Below are positions 48,741 to 63,000 of a stretch of DNA of 64,000 nucleotides, one piece after another (positions within the stretch are counted from its first letter, which is position 1; each line of letters opens with the position of its first letter). This stretch comes from Symbiodinium natans (Eukaryota > Sar > Dinophyceae > Suessiales > Symbiodiniaceae), in NCBI GenBank assembly GCA_905221605.1, contig CAJNDS010002211.1, forward strand, positions 229,501 to 293,500, read 5' to 3'. Position numbers and translations under genes: made by a program. Below the pieces are notes generated by a model. That model was not told the DNA's origin and did no database searches. It saw only the letters and a program-made list of their open reading frames with translations.

Positions 48741-51430
48741 AAGCAAGCAGACACTTTATGTGGATGCCATAAATATGAATATACACAGATATACATATAT
48801 ATATATATGTATATATGTGTATATACAGCCAAATGCAGCAACCAAACGTGCATAGCACAGTAGGTTTCAGTACTGGTATGTACAGTCCTTGCAGCTTGCC
48901 CTGCTTGGTGGAACGTGGGCATCATGAAATGGGCAACACAGAGGACATAACATGGCTGTCTGATGCTGTCTGCTTGCTCAGCTATGTTCAAGTGGCCCTC
49001 GATGGCCTGCACGATGAGCTTCTCGGTGTCCTGACACGTGCATTCCAAGGGCGCAGGCTCTTCGAGAGATGCTTACAATTCTAAAGTATATACCAGATTT
49101 TACTTGCTAAAATATGTGTATACATCATATATACTACACATATCACACTCCAGTCCAGACTCATGTATTCCGCATGCGGAACATTACCATGCATTAATAA
49201 TTGGTTATCATTACATGAAGATGATGTTTACATGAAGTTAGCAATGAAAGAAAACATGTGGATAAGATTAAGTCAAAAAAAGGTACAGTAGTGTCGATCT
49301 GGATGGTATCAAACCGAAAGAAACGGATGAAATGTAAACAGTGGTGGAGTCATCGTGAATATATGATGGCTGCCACCTCGACTAACCCTGAGCCCTCAGT
49401 CTGCAGGTCCTTCTTGCCTTGCTCAATGACAGGCTGCATCTTTGTGAGGTCCACCTGCTTGGGTGTATCATCGGGGTGCGGAGGTTGCAGAATAAAGCTC
49501 ATAAACGGGTCAGTGCGGCGTGCGCCGGCCCTGAAGCGAGATTGAATGCTGCTTACCGTTTGATGTAGCAACAAGGAATTATTTGCTGCCGGGCAGCAGT
49601 CAAGTTTGCGAAAGGACTTTGCGACATGTTCCGTCAACAAGCACATCAACATGTGTGACAACAGCGTGTCGCTCTGGTGTGCGCCTTCAGCTTGTCCACA
49701 ACAGATTCGGTCTCCTTCAGACGCTGAGCACCCACCTGGCAAGGCCGTGGTTCATCACCACACAAAGCTCTGTCCTGAAGGGTTCTCCAAGATGATCGCT
49801 GGAAGGCTGCTCTGCTGTGTGGCGAGAACTCATGGCTTAAACGAATACCAAGGTTTGTTTAGTCACTTGTCACTGGCACTTCGAGAACTTTTGTGCAAGG
49901 CCTATGCTGGTCCCTGCATGGCCTTGTGGACAGCTACAGGCAGTCAGGCACAAGCCGCTGTCTTTAAGATGTGCAAGCAAATAGACATGCAGTAGCTTCA
50001 CTGACAACGCAGGGTCACCCTTCTAAAGCGAGCTTTCGGGGCAATCATGGGCAATCAGTTCAGGGCGGTTGCATAATAAACTGTCTCATTATCTGCGACT
50101 GTTATGGCTTTACGGGCGAGGAGTTGTGAAGCTGTATTGCAGGTGACTTTGGCTGCATTCCTCTCAGCCAGGTTACTCGATAGCGGTTCAGCTTTGTGTC
50201 CAGCTCACCTTTCTTCATCCCAAGCCTCATGGCAGCAAAGATGTTTAAAGCAACTAAGAAACACACATAAGTATGTTCTTGCTTTGGGGTGTGTCGAATT
50301 GACGTCTTGGGGTTCCCTTGGTTTTCATCCGCTTTCCTACTGTGAGCCTATTTGGAGGATAGTGTTGTGGGATCAAAACAGGGCTTCGGCGTTTCGGAGC
50401 TTCAGCGTGCCGATTCGGGTTTCAGGGCTTTTGTGGGCTATCCCCACGAGTATGCATTGCGGTCAGACTTTTTTGGTTGTTTGAGACCTCTTGTGGGCGC
50501 GGCTACCGGAATGTCCAGGGAATGCTCGAAGTTGCTCAATTTGTAATTCGGCATAGAGACAAGTCTGTGAACAACTTGATGAGCTCCAGATATGAAGTTG
50601 GCGTCATGTACCTGGACAAATTTGTGCAAGCTGGAGCTTAAACAATCCGACTTGCCAAGAACTTGCTGTCACATCCAGCAAGATGCCCTCACCAGCGCAT
50701 GCTGATAACGCCAGCCCTTTCGTGGCTGGTCCCGCGTTGCTGTCGATGTCAGTGCGCATGAACTGAATACATAATAGAACAAGCCAACCTAGGTGGGAAA
50801 TACAATCTATACATGTACACTGCACACTGTATTTAAGTACGTTAAGTAAAAGGTTCGTAGATTCCTGGTTGGTCCGCAGCAGTGCAAGGCACGTCTTCCG
50901 GCGGAGCTCATCAAAGAACTTGTCTGCTGCCTCGCAAAGAGGTTCGGGAGTGATTTCAAATTGAGTGGTGCCTCGGAAGTTTAGGCGGTTGCTGCTGGGA
51001 ACGCAGACCTGGACCGAGCTCAAAACAGGCAGCTTCTGTGTCCTAACAGGATTCACGGGGACCAAGTCCTCGAGACAGAGCCCTTGTTTTTGGGGATTGC
51101 GGTTATGGAGAAATTACTGGTCATTAGTGGTCTCTACGATTACGCATGCCAACAGAATTTGTACAGTTGATCGAACGTACTGGTTGCAGTTGTCACCTTG
51201 CTGCAATCTCACATAGCAAAACGACACTTCCTGACATCTGTGAGCGTCAGTTTGCTGCGTGGGAACTGCGTGGGAACGCGCCTCAGCACGTGCCATCAGA
51301 TTTCGGCTTTTTAGGGTTTAAACCTCCGTCGAAGCCTCGGAACAACCCCCGGAATATCCCGGAATGCCATTTTCTTCGGGCCTCCGAGGCCGAGGCATGG
51401 ATGACCTGGGACGCATGAGGGTATATTGTG
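48741..51430. other. Unique host DNA with a short TA/TATG microsatellite
   Basis: A TATATG-type run at about 48790-48825. No coding region could be supported. Confidence 0.3.
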
Positions 51431-51454
51431 TGCGTGTGTGTACTCGAGGTGAAT

Positions 51455-51672
51455 AAATATAAAGATAAAGATAAATATAAATATAAACATAAATATAAAT
51501 ATAGATATACATATAAATATAGGTATACATATAAATAGAAAGCAAAAAACAAATATGAATATGAATATGAATATGAATATGAATATGAATATGAATATGA
51601 ATATGAATATGAATATGAATATAATTTAAATATAAATATAAATAAAAAAAAATATATACATATATACATATA
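51455..51672. repeat. ATAAAT / GAATAT microsatellites
   Basis: Two adjacent hexamer arrays: (ATAAAT)n-like to about 51540, then about eleven GAATAT units (51556-51622), then an ATATAC run. Confidence 0.9.
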
Positions 51673-52480
51673 TATGGGTGGCTGTCAATATTCCTTCTTC
51701 CAGGAACGGCGGATGCTGAAAAAATCATGGTGCCGCCGTATGACGAGAAGGAAAACGAAGGTCTGGAACGATGGCTTTGGCAAGTACAGAAGTGTAGTAC
51801 TAATTCTTGCTCCCTATGCAAAAACCTCGCAAAACACACAAGCGCCGCCATTTTAACACTCAGGCATCGTCATCGGAACTATTGGAGCTACTTGAGCTCG
51901 AGCTAGTAGTGCTTTGCTCTTCCAGGTTGGCCATGTTTCAAATCAGCTGTCTTAGTACTGCTTTATGTCTTGGATGGGCAAGTGGCCACCACAAGCAGTT
52001 TCCCTTCAGATTTGCTAGCGCGATGCTAGCGCCAGCCTAGCGCATTTTTCGCTGCGTGACTTTAGAATTATGGCACGCCGGCAGTATGCATCAGGAGCAA
52101 CCACAGGGTTTAGGGTGTAGGGTTCAGGGTGTGTAACCCAATGTTCCACACTCTTACCTAAGCCGCAGGCCGCCTATACTACTTAAGCTTCCCGAAGGCT
52201 AAACCCTACACGCTAAACCCTAAAATGCTAGCCTTTGGAAAGGAACACCTAGCGCCACGCTAGCGCTATCCTAGCGCCTACATGGGGGAAGAGCCTGAAA
52301 CCTACGCATGGTGCCGCCTTGTGGCGAAGACATAAACCAGCAAGAGCGGAACTTCATATCGCACTTCCATCATATTTTACATTCATGGTATTTTGACGTC
52401 CGAGCATATATAATATATATATATATATATCTATATAATCCGAATGCTCCACAGAAGGGTTCCTGTTTTAAAGTTGGGGG
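51673..52480. other. Host DNA with CTAGCGC and telomere-like fragments
   Basis: GCTAGCGC-rich short repeats at 52014-52040 and 52245-52280. TTTAGGG/CCCTAAA fragments lie at 52108-52130 and 52200-52222. A TA run lies at 52410-52430. No gene. Confidence 0.35.
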
Positions 52481-52860
52481 TCTGGGGGCTGGGAGGTTAC
52501 CAAACGTCGTGGCGTGGTGGTCGCCAAGCGTCCGTAAAGCATCCGTCAAGCGTCCGCAAGCGTTTGCGAGTGGCGTCACGCGCGCGGTTAAGCGGGAACT
52601 CCACAGGATGCGTGTGCCCGCGGCGTTCCGCGGCGTTCCGAATCATCCGAATCCGTCAAGCTAAGGGGGAACTCCACAGGGCACGCGTCCCCGCGGTGGT
52701 TCCACGCGGCGTTCCGCAGCGTTCCGAATTCGTCAAGCTAAGGGGATCTCCACAGGACGTACGTCCCCGCGGCGTTCCGCGTCGCGTTCCGCGGCGTTCC
52801 GAATCCGTCAAGCGTCCCCGCGGCGTTCCACGCGCACGCGGCGTTCCGCGGCGTCCCCGC
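52481..52860. repeat. GCGGCGTTCCG minisatellite
   Basis: About three imperfect units of roughly 75 bp (AACTCCACAGG...GCGGCGTTCCG...CCGTCAAGC), then shorter GCGGCGTTCCG repeats. Confidence 0.85.
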
Positions 52861-53670
52861 GGTGGTGGTCCGTGGTGGTGGTCCGTGGTGGAGGTCCGTG
52901 GAGGTGGTCCCGTGGTGGTGGTCCGTGGCGGTGGTCCGTGGTGGTGGTCCGCGGGGTGGTGGTCCGTGGTCGCGTGGCGGTGGTGTGTGGTGGTGGTCCG
53001 TGGTGGTCCGTGCTGGTGGTCCCGTGGTGGTGGTCCTGTGGTGGTGGTCCATGGTGGTGTGGTGGTGGTCCCGTGGTGGTAGTCCATGGTGGTGTGGTGG
53101 TGGTCCTGTAGTGGTGGTCGTGTGGTGGTCCTGTCAGTGGGTGGCGGTGGTCCTGTTGGTGGTCCCGTGGTGGTGGTCCGTGGTGGTGGTCCGTGGTGGT
53201 GGTCCCGGGTGGTGGTCCCGTGGTGGTGGTCCCCCCGTGGCGGTGGTCCCCCCGTGGCGGAGGTCCTGTGGCGGTGGTCCCGTGGCGGTGGTCCCGTCGT
53301 GGTGGTCCCGTGGTGGTGGTCCGTGGTGGTGGTGGCGGTGGTTTCCTGGCGGTGGTGCCATGGTGGTGGTCCCATGGCGGTTCCCATGGTGCACGGTGGT
53401 GGTTCGTGGCGGTGGTCCGGGGGTCCGTTGTGGTGGTGGTGGTGGTGGTGGTACCTGCTGGCGGTGGTGGTGGTACTTGGTGGTGGTGCTGGTGGTGGTG
53501 GTGGTGGTGGTGGTGGTGGCGGCGGTGGTGGTGGTGGTGGCGGCGGCGGCACCTGGTGGGGTGTGGGTGCGTGGGATGTGGGTGGGTGTGGGTGGGTGAA
53601 TGTGGGTGGGTCGGTGTGGGTGGGTGGGATGTGGGTAGGTGGGGTGAGGGTGGGTGGGGTGCGGGTGGGT
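52861..53670. repeat. CCGTGGTGGTGGT and GTGGGTGGG minisatellites
   Basis: G-rich on the plus strand throughout; GTGGTGGTCC units, then pure GTG, then GTGGGTGGGATGTGG units from about 53560. ORFs in all frames are repeat translations. Confidence 0.92.
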
Positions 53671-54020
53671 TAGATGTGGGTTCGACTACGCAAGAACTTC
53701 ATGCACAATGATCCGATTGAACCGTGCAAAAAAAGTTTTGTTTCCGCCCGCGCACCGACGTTTCGTTTACCCAAAGGCTCCTCTGTAGTACCTTTTTGGG
53801 GTAGCATACTACAATCCCCTATAACTAGCCCAAAAGGAACTACATTGGAGCCTTTGGGTATATGGCGTTATATTTACGTTATAATGTTATGGGTGACTGC
53901 TTTCTGCATTCGGGTTCGTGGCTCCTATCTTTTTTTCTTTGTTGGGGGGGGGGGGGTACCTATATATATATATGTATGTCTATATATATATATATATATA
54001 TAGAGAGAGAAATATAAAAA
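53671..54020. other. Host DNA with a foldback sequence and poly-G/TA runs
   Basis: Foldback at 53768-53860; G run at 53945-53957 and TA runs to 54001. Confidence 0.5.
53768..53860. repeat. Short foldback with perfect 14-bp ends
   Basis: TACCCAAAGGCTCC (53768-53781) pairs with GGAGCCTTTGGGTA (53847-53860). The interior also pairs imperfectly (GTAGTACCTTTT against AAAAGGAACTAC). Size and shape fit a MITE-like or RNA hairpin element. Confidence 0.6.
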
Positions 54021-56715
54021 TATATACAAATATATCAGAAAAGATGCGCAGAAAAGGGGCCCGCTCTCGAGAATATCATGTGACGGGTTGGTATTCGTTG
54101 AGAGTTTAACAACGTCGGGCGGCGTCGGGTGTCTTGGGAAAAGATCGGTGGCTTTGCAGCATTCGGCTTAGTCAAGGCATCTTGATCTGGGGATAACAGA
54201 TTCAGATGAGAATGACCACCCACAGAATCACCTGAGCCCAAAAAACGAGAGATGATTTTCTCCTGCTCATGGCCATGCAACTGTGCCCTGTCACCAGTCA
54301 AGTCGGCAATTCAGAAAATTGAGCTGACCTACATTGTGCCAAGGTGCACAAGATATCTTCGACAGTGCGGCGATGCTGGCATCGAGCTCGAGCTCTTTGG
54401 GGGCCTGAACGTAATACCTCCAAAACAGGCTTCCTGAGTCTGCTTTCCATTGAGGATTCGTTCCAGTGACGCTGCCGCATGTTCCTACAAGCCTTCGATG
54501 CAGGCAATATACTGACATGCGTATGCCTTCGCACCTTCGCCATGACCACAATGACTCACAATGACTCACAATGACCGCAAGGCCGAATGCATTTGTCTGC
54601 CACTGCCCCGCTCAGGGCCTCTCTGCGACGGAAATCAATGCGTCCTGCGCGGTGGGACGGCAAGTTGTGTGTCAGTATATGCCAGTATTCATGAAGATTC
54701 AGCTCGCATCGAACATGAAAGTGCTGTTGGCAGATAGTCTTTCTACGAATCAGACCGATACATCAGGAAGCAGCAGTGGACAGTTCCTTGTTTTCTTGCT
54801 TTTTTGTATGGTTGCACGTGAAGGGTCCAGGGATACCTTCACGGGGCTGGCCCCGGTGGCTAAATGCTGCTTTCTACCACATGATTGGGAGGGTCCCTTC
54901 CTTTCCAGGTTTAAGGTTTAGGGTCTTGCTTGTGATACGGGAGCATGGACAAGTGTTTCGCAGAGTCATGCTCGGAGAAAACATGCTTGACAAAAGGCCG
55001 TCGGGTTCTCCCGGTTGCTTTGTTAGACCACCACAATCCTCAGGCCATGGATCATACCAGTCAACCGTGGCACAATTGATGAGCGAAGGGAACCTCGGAA
55101 ACAAAGTGTGGTCAGGAAATTGCATGTATACCATTACGCTAGTATAGGCAGCTCACACTGGACATGTCTCCACGCCGCGATGGTCTTTGCCTCTGAGACT
55201 GCCACTGCCGACAGCGTGCACGGAAGCCCTCGCCGACCGGGGAAAACCTGGAGCTGCTCTGAGATCCGGAAGTCAGCGAGATTTTCCGGGTGTAAATTAC
55301 GAATTGCGGGGCGAAGCGTTTTTCCACACATTTAAGACACATGCTTCCGCATATTTAGTAGAACGTGAGTCAGGTAAGGGCCTCAGAACGAGTGGATGGC
55401 AGCGCGTCCAAAATCACAGGTGTCAAAACGGTTCTCACATCTTGCACTTTCTGATTCTGCATCTCACCGCAATGTCTCCAAGCTGTCGAGGACATCATGC
55501 AGGTCTGCTGGCAACGGGGCTTCCAAGCTCAGCTCCTCAAGGGGACAGAAGATGGACAAGCACGCAGGAATACATAGAAGTACCGACATGATCGACTTGG
55601 GATGTCTGGAGGATAAAACTGTAGGAAGGCAGCTCAGAAACTGCCAGTGTCGTTCAGAAGAGGGCTTCATTTCATGCGGCTCTCGTCCTTCTGTTTATCT
55701 CTCCCTCCATACACCATGTTGCGCCCACATAAGTATACGTGTCTTCCAGGATTTTATATAGAGCACGACCTGACCGCAGAGGCTGCACCTGCCCATTCAA
55801 GGCAAGGAGTTCCAAGCGCCGGCAGTGGAGAAAGAGCCGTGGGCAGAAGGTGTAGAGCTCAGGCCTTCACTTTGTCTGCAATGCGCCGATCTGTGCCCGA
55901 ACCACTTGTACCGACAATGCTTGCAGGCATACATCGTTGCGACCCTGGGCGTCTCAGAAATTGTCTTCTGGGAGTGGCGGGCTGCCGCACAGTTACATCT
56001 CAAGTGGGCATGATCCCAGCATGCAAACTGACGATCCCATGACTTCCCCCGATCGTTGACATCTTTGATCGAGTGAATTTGAGCCCCAAATCAGGCCAAG
56101 AACCTGAACACTCTATCAAAGCGTTACCCCCCAGCAGCCAAACTCTACTGTTAATCAAGCACAACTTTGGTCCAATGAATGGAGCACATAAGCAGGTTCT
56201 TTCACGCTCTGGTTTTTGCCATGCTGCTGCCCGTACACGTCGTCCCCGAGAATGGGCAGGCCGACGCTGGCGAGGTGCGCCCGGATCCTGGGACTGCAGA
56301 GCTTGGAGCTGGATCCACGATCATCCTACAGGAGCCCAGAGCACTTAAGGAAGCAAAAGAACAAGAAAACAAAGCAAGACCCAAAGACGATATCAGTCGA
56401 AGTTTTGTGGCAGCAACATATCCACTGCCCCGCGATACGGCCTGGAAAAGCTGAGAGTCTGATGGGTGCGGCCCGTCAGAGGCCGAGCCTGTGAACAGGT
56501 CCGTGCTAGGGCTGCTAGGGTTGCGTGCCTGTGACTCGTGACTTTTTTGGCAGGCTGATCACATGTCGAGGGTCGAACACCCGTTTAACAAAATCCTTTG
56601 GAGACCCACAGGCCTGTGAAGTTCTCAACAAGAAAACTGCCGTCTTGTAAGCAACCGATGCGTGCCCTTGAGGGCGGCCGCTCGAGGCCTTAATATTGTA
56701 ACCCCCTCCTCCCCC
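54021..56715. other. Unique host DNA, no gene recognised
   Basis: Scattered short frames on both strands without recognisable domains. One ATG frame at 56179-56454 starts with a hydrophobic stretch but is not convincing. Confidence 0.3.
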
Positions 56716-59658
<2,943 letters not shown>

Positions 59659-60005
59659 TTTTCATTTCATTTCGGACGCATGTGCGGGTTATGTCCCGCA
59701 CCTTGGCGGGCATCGAGGGTGAAAAAGAAGTGACCTAGTCGTTCGGGACCTGATCTTCCGGTGTCCTACCTTCTGCAGGCAAGGTAGATTGCGCTGCTGT
59801 GCACGTCTCCGCGAGACTGGTCTTCAGCCTCAGCAGGCAGGTTGGCAGGCAGGCCTGGTCTGAAGACATCGGCCGTGCAGGTTAGCATTTATGTATATGC
59901 AGCATTGAGGCTTTTTCCGCAGCGCGAGAAGTTTACTCTGGATCAATCCTTTGTCAGGACTGTTTCAGCTTGTAGAAAGAATGGCTCAGCTTGCTGGAGG
60001 CGACC
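59659..60005. other. Host spacer downstream of the first paralogue
   Basis: No gene seen; presumably the 3' side of the 431-aa gene. Confidence 0.35.
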
Positions 60006-60012
60006 TCACTCG
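59996..60012 (-). repeat. 17-bp border sequence, copy 1
   Basis: Minus-strand CGAGTGAGGTCGCCTCC; contains the stop codon of paralogue 1. Confidence 0.75.
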
Positions 60013-61301
60013 CATACTGGAACCAGTCTGATGACACGATATGGGGAAGCAAGAATGGCTGCTTCTCGAACTCGAAGTAGGGACTGGACCTGTCTGCGAT
60101 GAAAGGGAGCAAGCATCTTGTACACAATTGCGTACGGCTTATACTCCTCATAGACGTCGTCGTACAATGGATTGATGATCTGATAGAAGCGAAGTGCCAT
60201 GCTGTTCTGGAAGTCCTGAGAGTGATCTTCCGGGTTGGGAATTCCGGCGCTGGCGCGGAACGCAGAATTGACCTGCTTGATCAAGGCTTCCTCAAAGAGC
60301 TCGAGAAGTTCACCTTTCGAGATCACTGTTTCAGCTATCATGGATCGAACCCAGGCTATTTCGTCTGCAAGGATTGCTTGAAGGAGCCACTTCCGGTACA
60401 TGACCAGGTCCTCGCGGATTTGATCTCGGTAGTCAGGAAGGTGAGGCAAAAGAGCTTGGAGGTGTTGATCGTAGGACAGAACTTGAAGGTGTTGGTCCTG
60501 ATGTTGAAAGCGCCATCCGTTCTTTACCGACGATGCCCTTTCTGAGGTTGAGGAGGACACTTTGAGAAGCTGCTGTACCCGGTATATTTTGGAGGCTCGC
60601 TGAAGCGCCTGCAAGTCAAAGTAGTGGAGGTCCAGTTGCTGGTCGTCATGTAGATGGAGATTGGAGGGGAAGTAGTCCAGGCCTTGTCCCGGAGCGTGGG
60701 ATGGCTGTGACTGCTCAATGCCCGAGAGAAGGCGTGGCGTGGACGATCGCATCATCAGGTGAAGATGTGACAGGGTGTTGGCTATCATAAAGTGCACCTC
60801 CCCCTGGCCGAAGTGGCGCGACAGGTACATCCAGATGCGCTGGATGGTGGGCTCTGCATCTTCTAACTGAAATGAGGCCTGACCAGGACCATCGTTCGTG
60901 TAATCCCGAATCGCCTGAGAGATGAATAGGAGCTGGCGCTTCTGTTGGTACGTCAGGGTGTCGACGCGAGGCTCAGTCAGCATCATCTCGTCATGCTTTC
61001 GTTTTGCTGACATTTTCCGGGGGGCTGTTTTTGGAAGGTAGAGTCGCAATTCTCCCATATGCCAGTGGACCTTCTCTGTGAGCAGCTTCATAAAGCTGCA
61101 AGCTCGCGAGGCTATCCTTATCTGACGGTCCGAGTGTTGAATCGCCTCCTCCGCAGAGGTGCGTGAGGGTGCTAGGCCCAAATTGCTGGCCGTGGAGGCG
61201 CCGGATTGAGAAGTAGAGTATACCGGCAGCGGCATGAAGAGTGATTCTAGGAGGACCTCCATTGCTTGTTCGCGGCTAAGGACGGGATGAAGATCTGCCA
61301 T
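60006..61301 (-). CDS. Tandem paralogue 1, unknown family
   Basis: 431 residues from the ATG at 61301, mostly helical. Landmarks shared with its neighbours are KRKHDE near 100, IRDYTNDG near 130 and YFPSNLHLHDDQQLDLHYFD near 210. RASKIYR follows, then a W..Q.QD..L..LSYDQHL segment near 265 and YRKWLL near 310. No signal peptide, membrane segment or enzyme motif was seen, and the family was not recognised. GC content and codon use fit the host. The stop TGA lies inside the 17-bp border sequence (59996-60012). A complete copy suggests a functional gene. Confidence 0.7.
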   Translation of the reverse strand: MADLHPVLSREQAMEVLLESLFMPLPVYSTSQSGASTASNLGLAPSRTSAEEAIQHSDRQIRIASRACSFMKLLTEKVHWHMGELRLYLPKTAPRKMSAKRKHDEMMLTEPRVDTLTYQQKRQLLFISQAIRDYTNDGPGQASFQLEDAEPTIQRIWMYLSRHFGQGEVHFMIANTLSHLHLMMRSSTPRLLSGIEQSQPSHAPGQGLDYFPSNLHLHDDQQLDLHYFDLQALQRASKIYRVQQLLKVSSSTSERASSVKNGWRFQHQDQHLQVLSYDQHLQALLPHLPDYRDQIREDLVMYRKWLLQAILADEIAWVRSMIAETVISKGELLELFEEALIKQVNSAFRASAGIPNPEDHSQDFQNSMALRFYQIINPLYDDVYEEYKPYAIVYKMLAPFHRRQVQSLLRVREAAILASPYRVIRLVPVCE

Positions 61302-61327
61302 TATTTGGCAGGGTTTAAGTTCGCCCA

Positions 61328-61344
61328 GGAGGAGACCTCACTCG
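61328..61344 (-). repeat. 17-bp border sequence, copy 2
   Basis: Minus-strand CGAGTGAGGTCTCCTCC, 26 nt upstream of the ATG of paralogue 1. Read in that gene's frame it also contains an in-frame TGA. Confidence 0.75.
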
Positions 61345-61458
61345 TGCGGAACCTGAGAGCGAAAAACGTTGCGAGGAGAGCTGTGCGTGTGGTGACTCGG
61401 TGCAGTCTGAGCCAAGCTCAAAGATTTTCCTCTGTGTTGGAAGCAAGTGCAGTGAACA

Positions 61459-61475
61459 GGAGGGGACCTCTCTCG
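61459..61475 (-). repeat. 17-bp border sequence, copy 3
   Basis: Minus-strand CGAGAGAGGTCCCCTCC, 30 nt past the stop of paralogue 2. Confidence 0.7.
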
Positions 61476-61505
61476 TTTGGAACGCTATGATGCACTGACA
61501 CTGGG

Positions 61506-62644
61506 CTAGCTACGAATTAGATCAGTTAGCGTCTGCATCAGACGTCGACGGTGTCGAACGAGAAGCAGAGTCAGCGCCACAGCAAAATTCTTGTAGTCGT
61601 CAAAGACCTGGTCATGAAGCGGGGACATAATAGTGATGACTCCTTGTGCCTGCTCTAGGTCCCCTTGGTCCCCGCCGTATCTGTGACGTATTTGTTGCCA
61701 GAGACTGTCAGCAAAGTAGCGATGGAGAGTGTCTCTAGGTAGTTGTTGACCCACAACCAGGTTGCGCACCCACAGAAAGTCTTCTTCTGTCAGAGGAGTG
61801 GACAGCCAGAGGCGGTACAGTGTCAAGATTTCTCGGAGTGTCTCCTGATAGTGCGGAATCATTGGAGCCAGTTTGGAGTGGTAGTCCTCGTAGTCAAGCT
61901 TGGAGAGATCGCGGTCTTGTTCGAGGAATTCCCAGCCGTCACGAATCTGTTCGTTTGCGGATGTTGGCGTGGAGGCTGCGATAGTCCGCATTTGTTGTAG
62001 TAGACGCAACTGGAGTGATGCTCTTTTGAGCGTTCTGAAGTCGTATGCCTCAAGATCAAGTTGATGGACGTCATGCAGCCTAAGGTCTGAGGGGAAGTAC
62101 TGCTTGCCTTGCCAGGTCTCCTCTGTCGTTTGACGATGCAGCTGGAGAAGGTTCCGTTGATGTGCTGGAGTGAATCCAGACTGCATTATTACCTTGGCTT
62201 GCTCCAGAGTACGGAGTAGAATGGCATTCAGCTCGGACTGCGAGAACCTCCTGGCAAGGTAGTGCCAGGTTAGCGCGCTGGCTTTGTTGGCATCGAAAGT
62301 GCTGAAGGACGGTGAGCCGTCGCCATCATTCGTGTAGTTGCGGATCATAAGGGCGAGGTATATGATTTGTTGGCGCTGAAGAGACCCCATGTTCGGGGGC
62401 AGCTGCGCTGAGGGCAGCTCATCATCAATGTGCTTGCGCTTGCCAGACAAGGTACGTGGCAAGGCCTCAAGGGCCAATACAGTTTGCCTTCCCTCACACC
62501 AGGCCAGGTGCCTTTCCAAGTGGCATATGAAGCTGCAGAGCCGTGATGCCACTCGCTTGCTTCGCCGCCAGGTGTGTAAATGGTGGTTGGCACGTGAAGC
62601 GACTCCATGAGAATTTCGAGCAGAACCTCGCGGGTTAGGGGCAT
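61506..62644 (-). pseudogene. Tandem paralogue 2, N-terminus in a different frame
   Basis: The main frame (403 codons back to a TTG at 62741 if unspliced) shares RASRLCSF-like sequence, KRKHIDDE, IRNYTNDG, YFPSDLRLHDVHQLDL, LKRAS, LSKLDYEDYHSKL and YRLWL with paralogue 1. The expected start, MPLTREVLLEILMESLHVP, lies at 62644 in another frame and matches MADLHPVLSREQAMEVLLES of paralogue 1. The frame changes at about 62560-62590, where some 20 residues are also missing. It is either a frameshifted copy or a gene with a small intron there. It ends earlier (LIRS) than its relatives. Confidence 0.55.
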
Positions 62645-62661
62645 GGCTAGTGTTTTGACCG

Positions 62662-62678
62662 GGAGGAGACCTCACGTG
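62662..62678 (-). repeat. 17-bp border sequence, copy 4
   Basis: Minus-strand CACGTGAGGTCTCCTCC, 17 nt upstream of the ATG at 62644. Confidence 0.7.
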
Positions 62679-62983
62679 GTCAGTTTGTGTTTGCAGCTGA
62701 GCCCGGCTGTTGTAGGCGACAATCGAAGCAGAAAGCTGCAAACTTTTAATTTGTGCGATTAAACCTGGCTGAGCTGAGGCGTTGGCACCGCATCTTGTAG
62801 CAGCTCGGTCAGCAGAAGAACACGGATGTCCCTTCGTCTGGCTGACGGCCTTAGGTTTGACTCGGAGATGAGTGAGACGGTCAAGGCTTGCATTTGTAAG
62901 CAGTTGCTAGGGCTGGATGGCAGCTAGCGTCGTTGAGCTTCTTGCTATGAAGAGGATAGTTAGGCGAGTAATGTGGCCGACCA
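62679..62983. other. Spacer between paralogues 2 and 3
   Basis: About 305 bp with the border sequence at both ends in direct orientation; no gene seen. Confidence 0.5.
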
Positions 62984-63000
62984 GGAGGGGACCTCACTCG
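62984..63000 (-). repeat. 17-bp border sequence, copy 5
   Basis: Minus-strand CGAGTGAGGTCCCCTCC; contains the stop codon of paralogue 3. Confidence 0.75.

Noticed and set aside
52444-53711. Proline-, histidine- and valine-rich frames
   Set aside because: Repeat translations of GTGGTGGTCC and GCGGCGTTCCG arrays, open in several frames at once.
62645-62741. N-terminal extension of paralogue 2 in its main frame
   Set aside because: It starts at TTG and has no similarity to paralogue 1, whereas the ATG frame at 62644 does.
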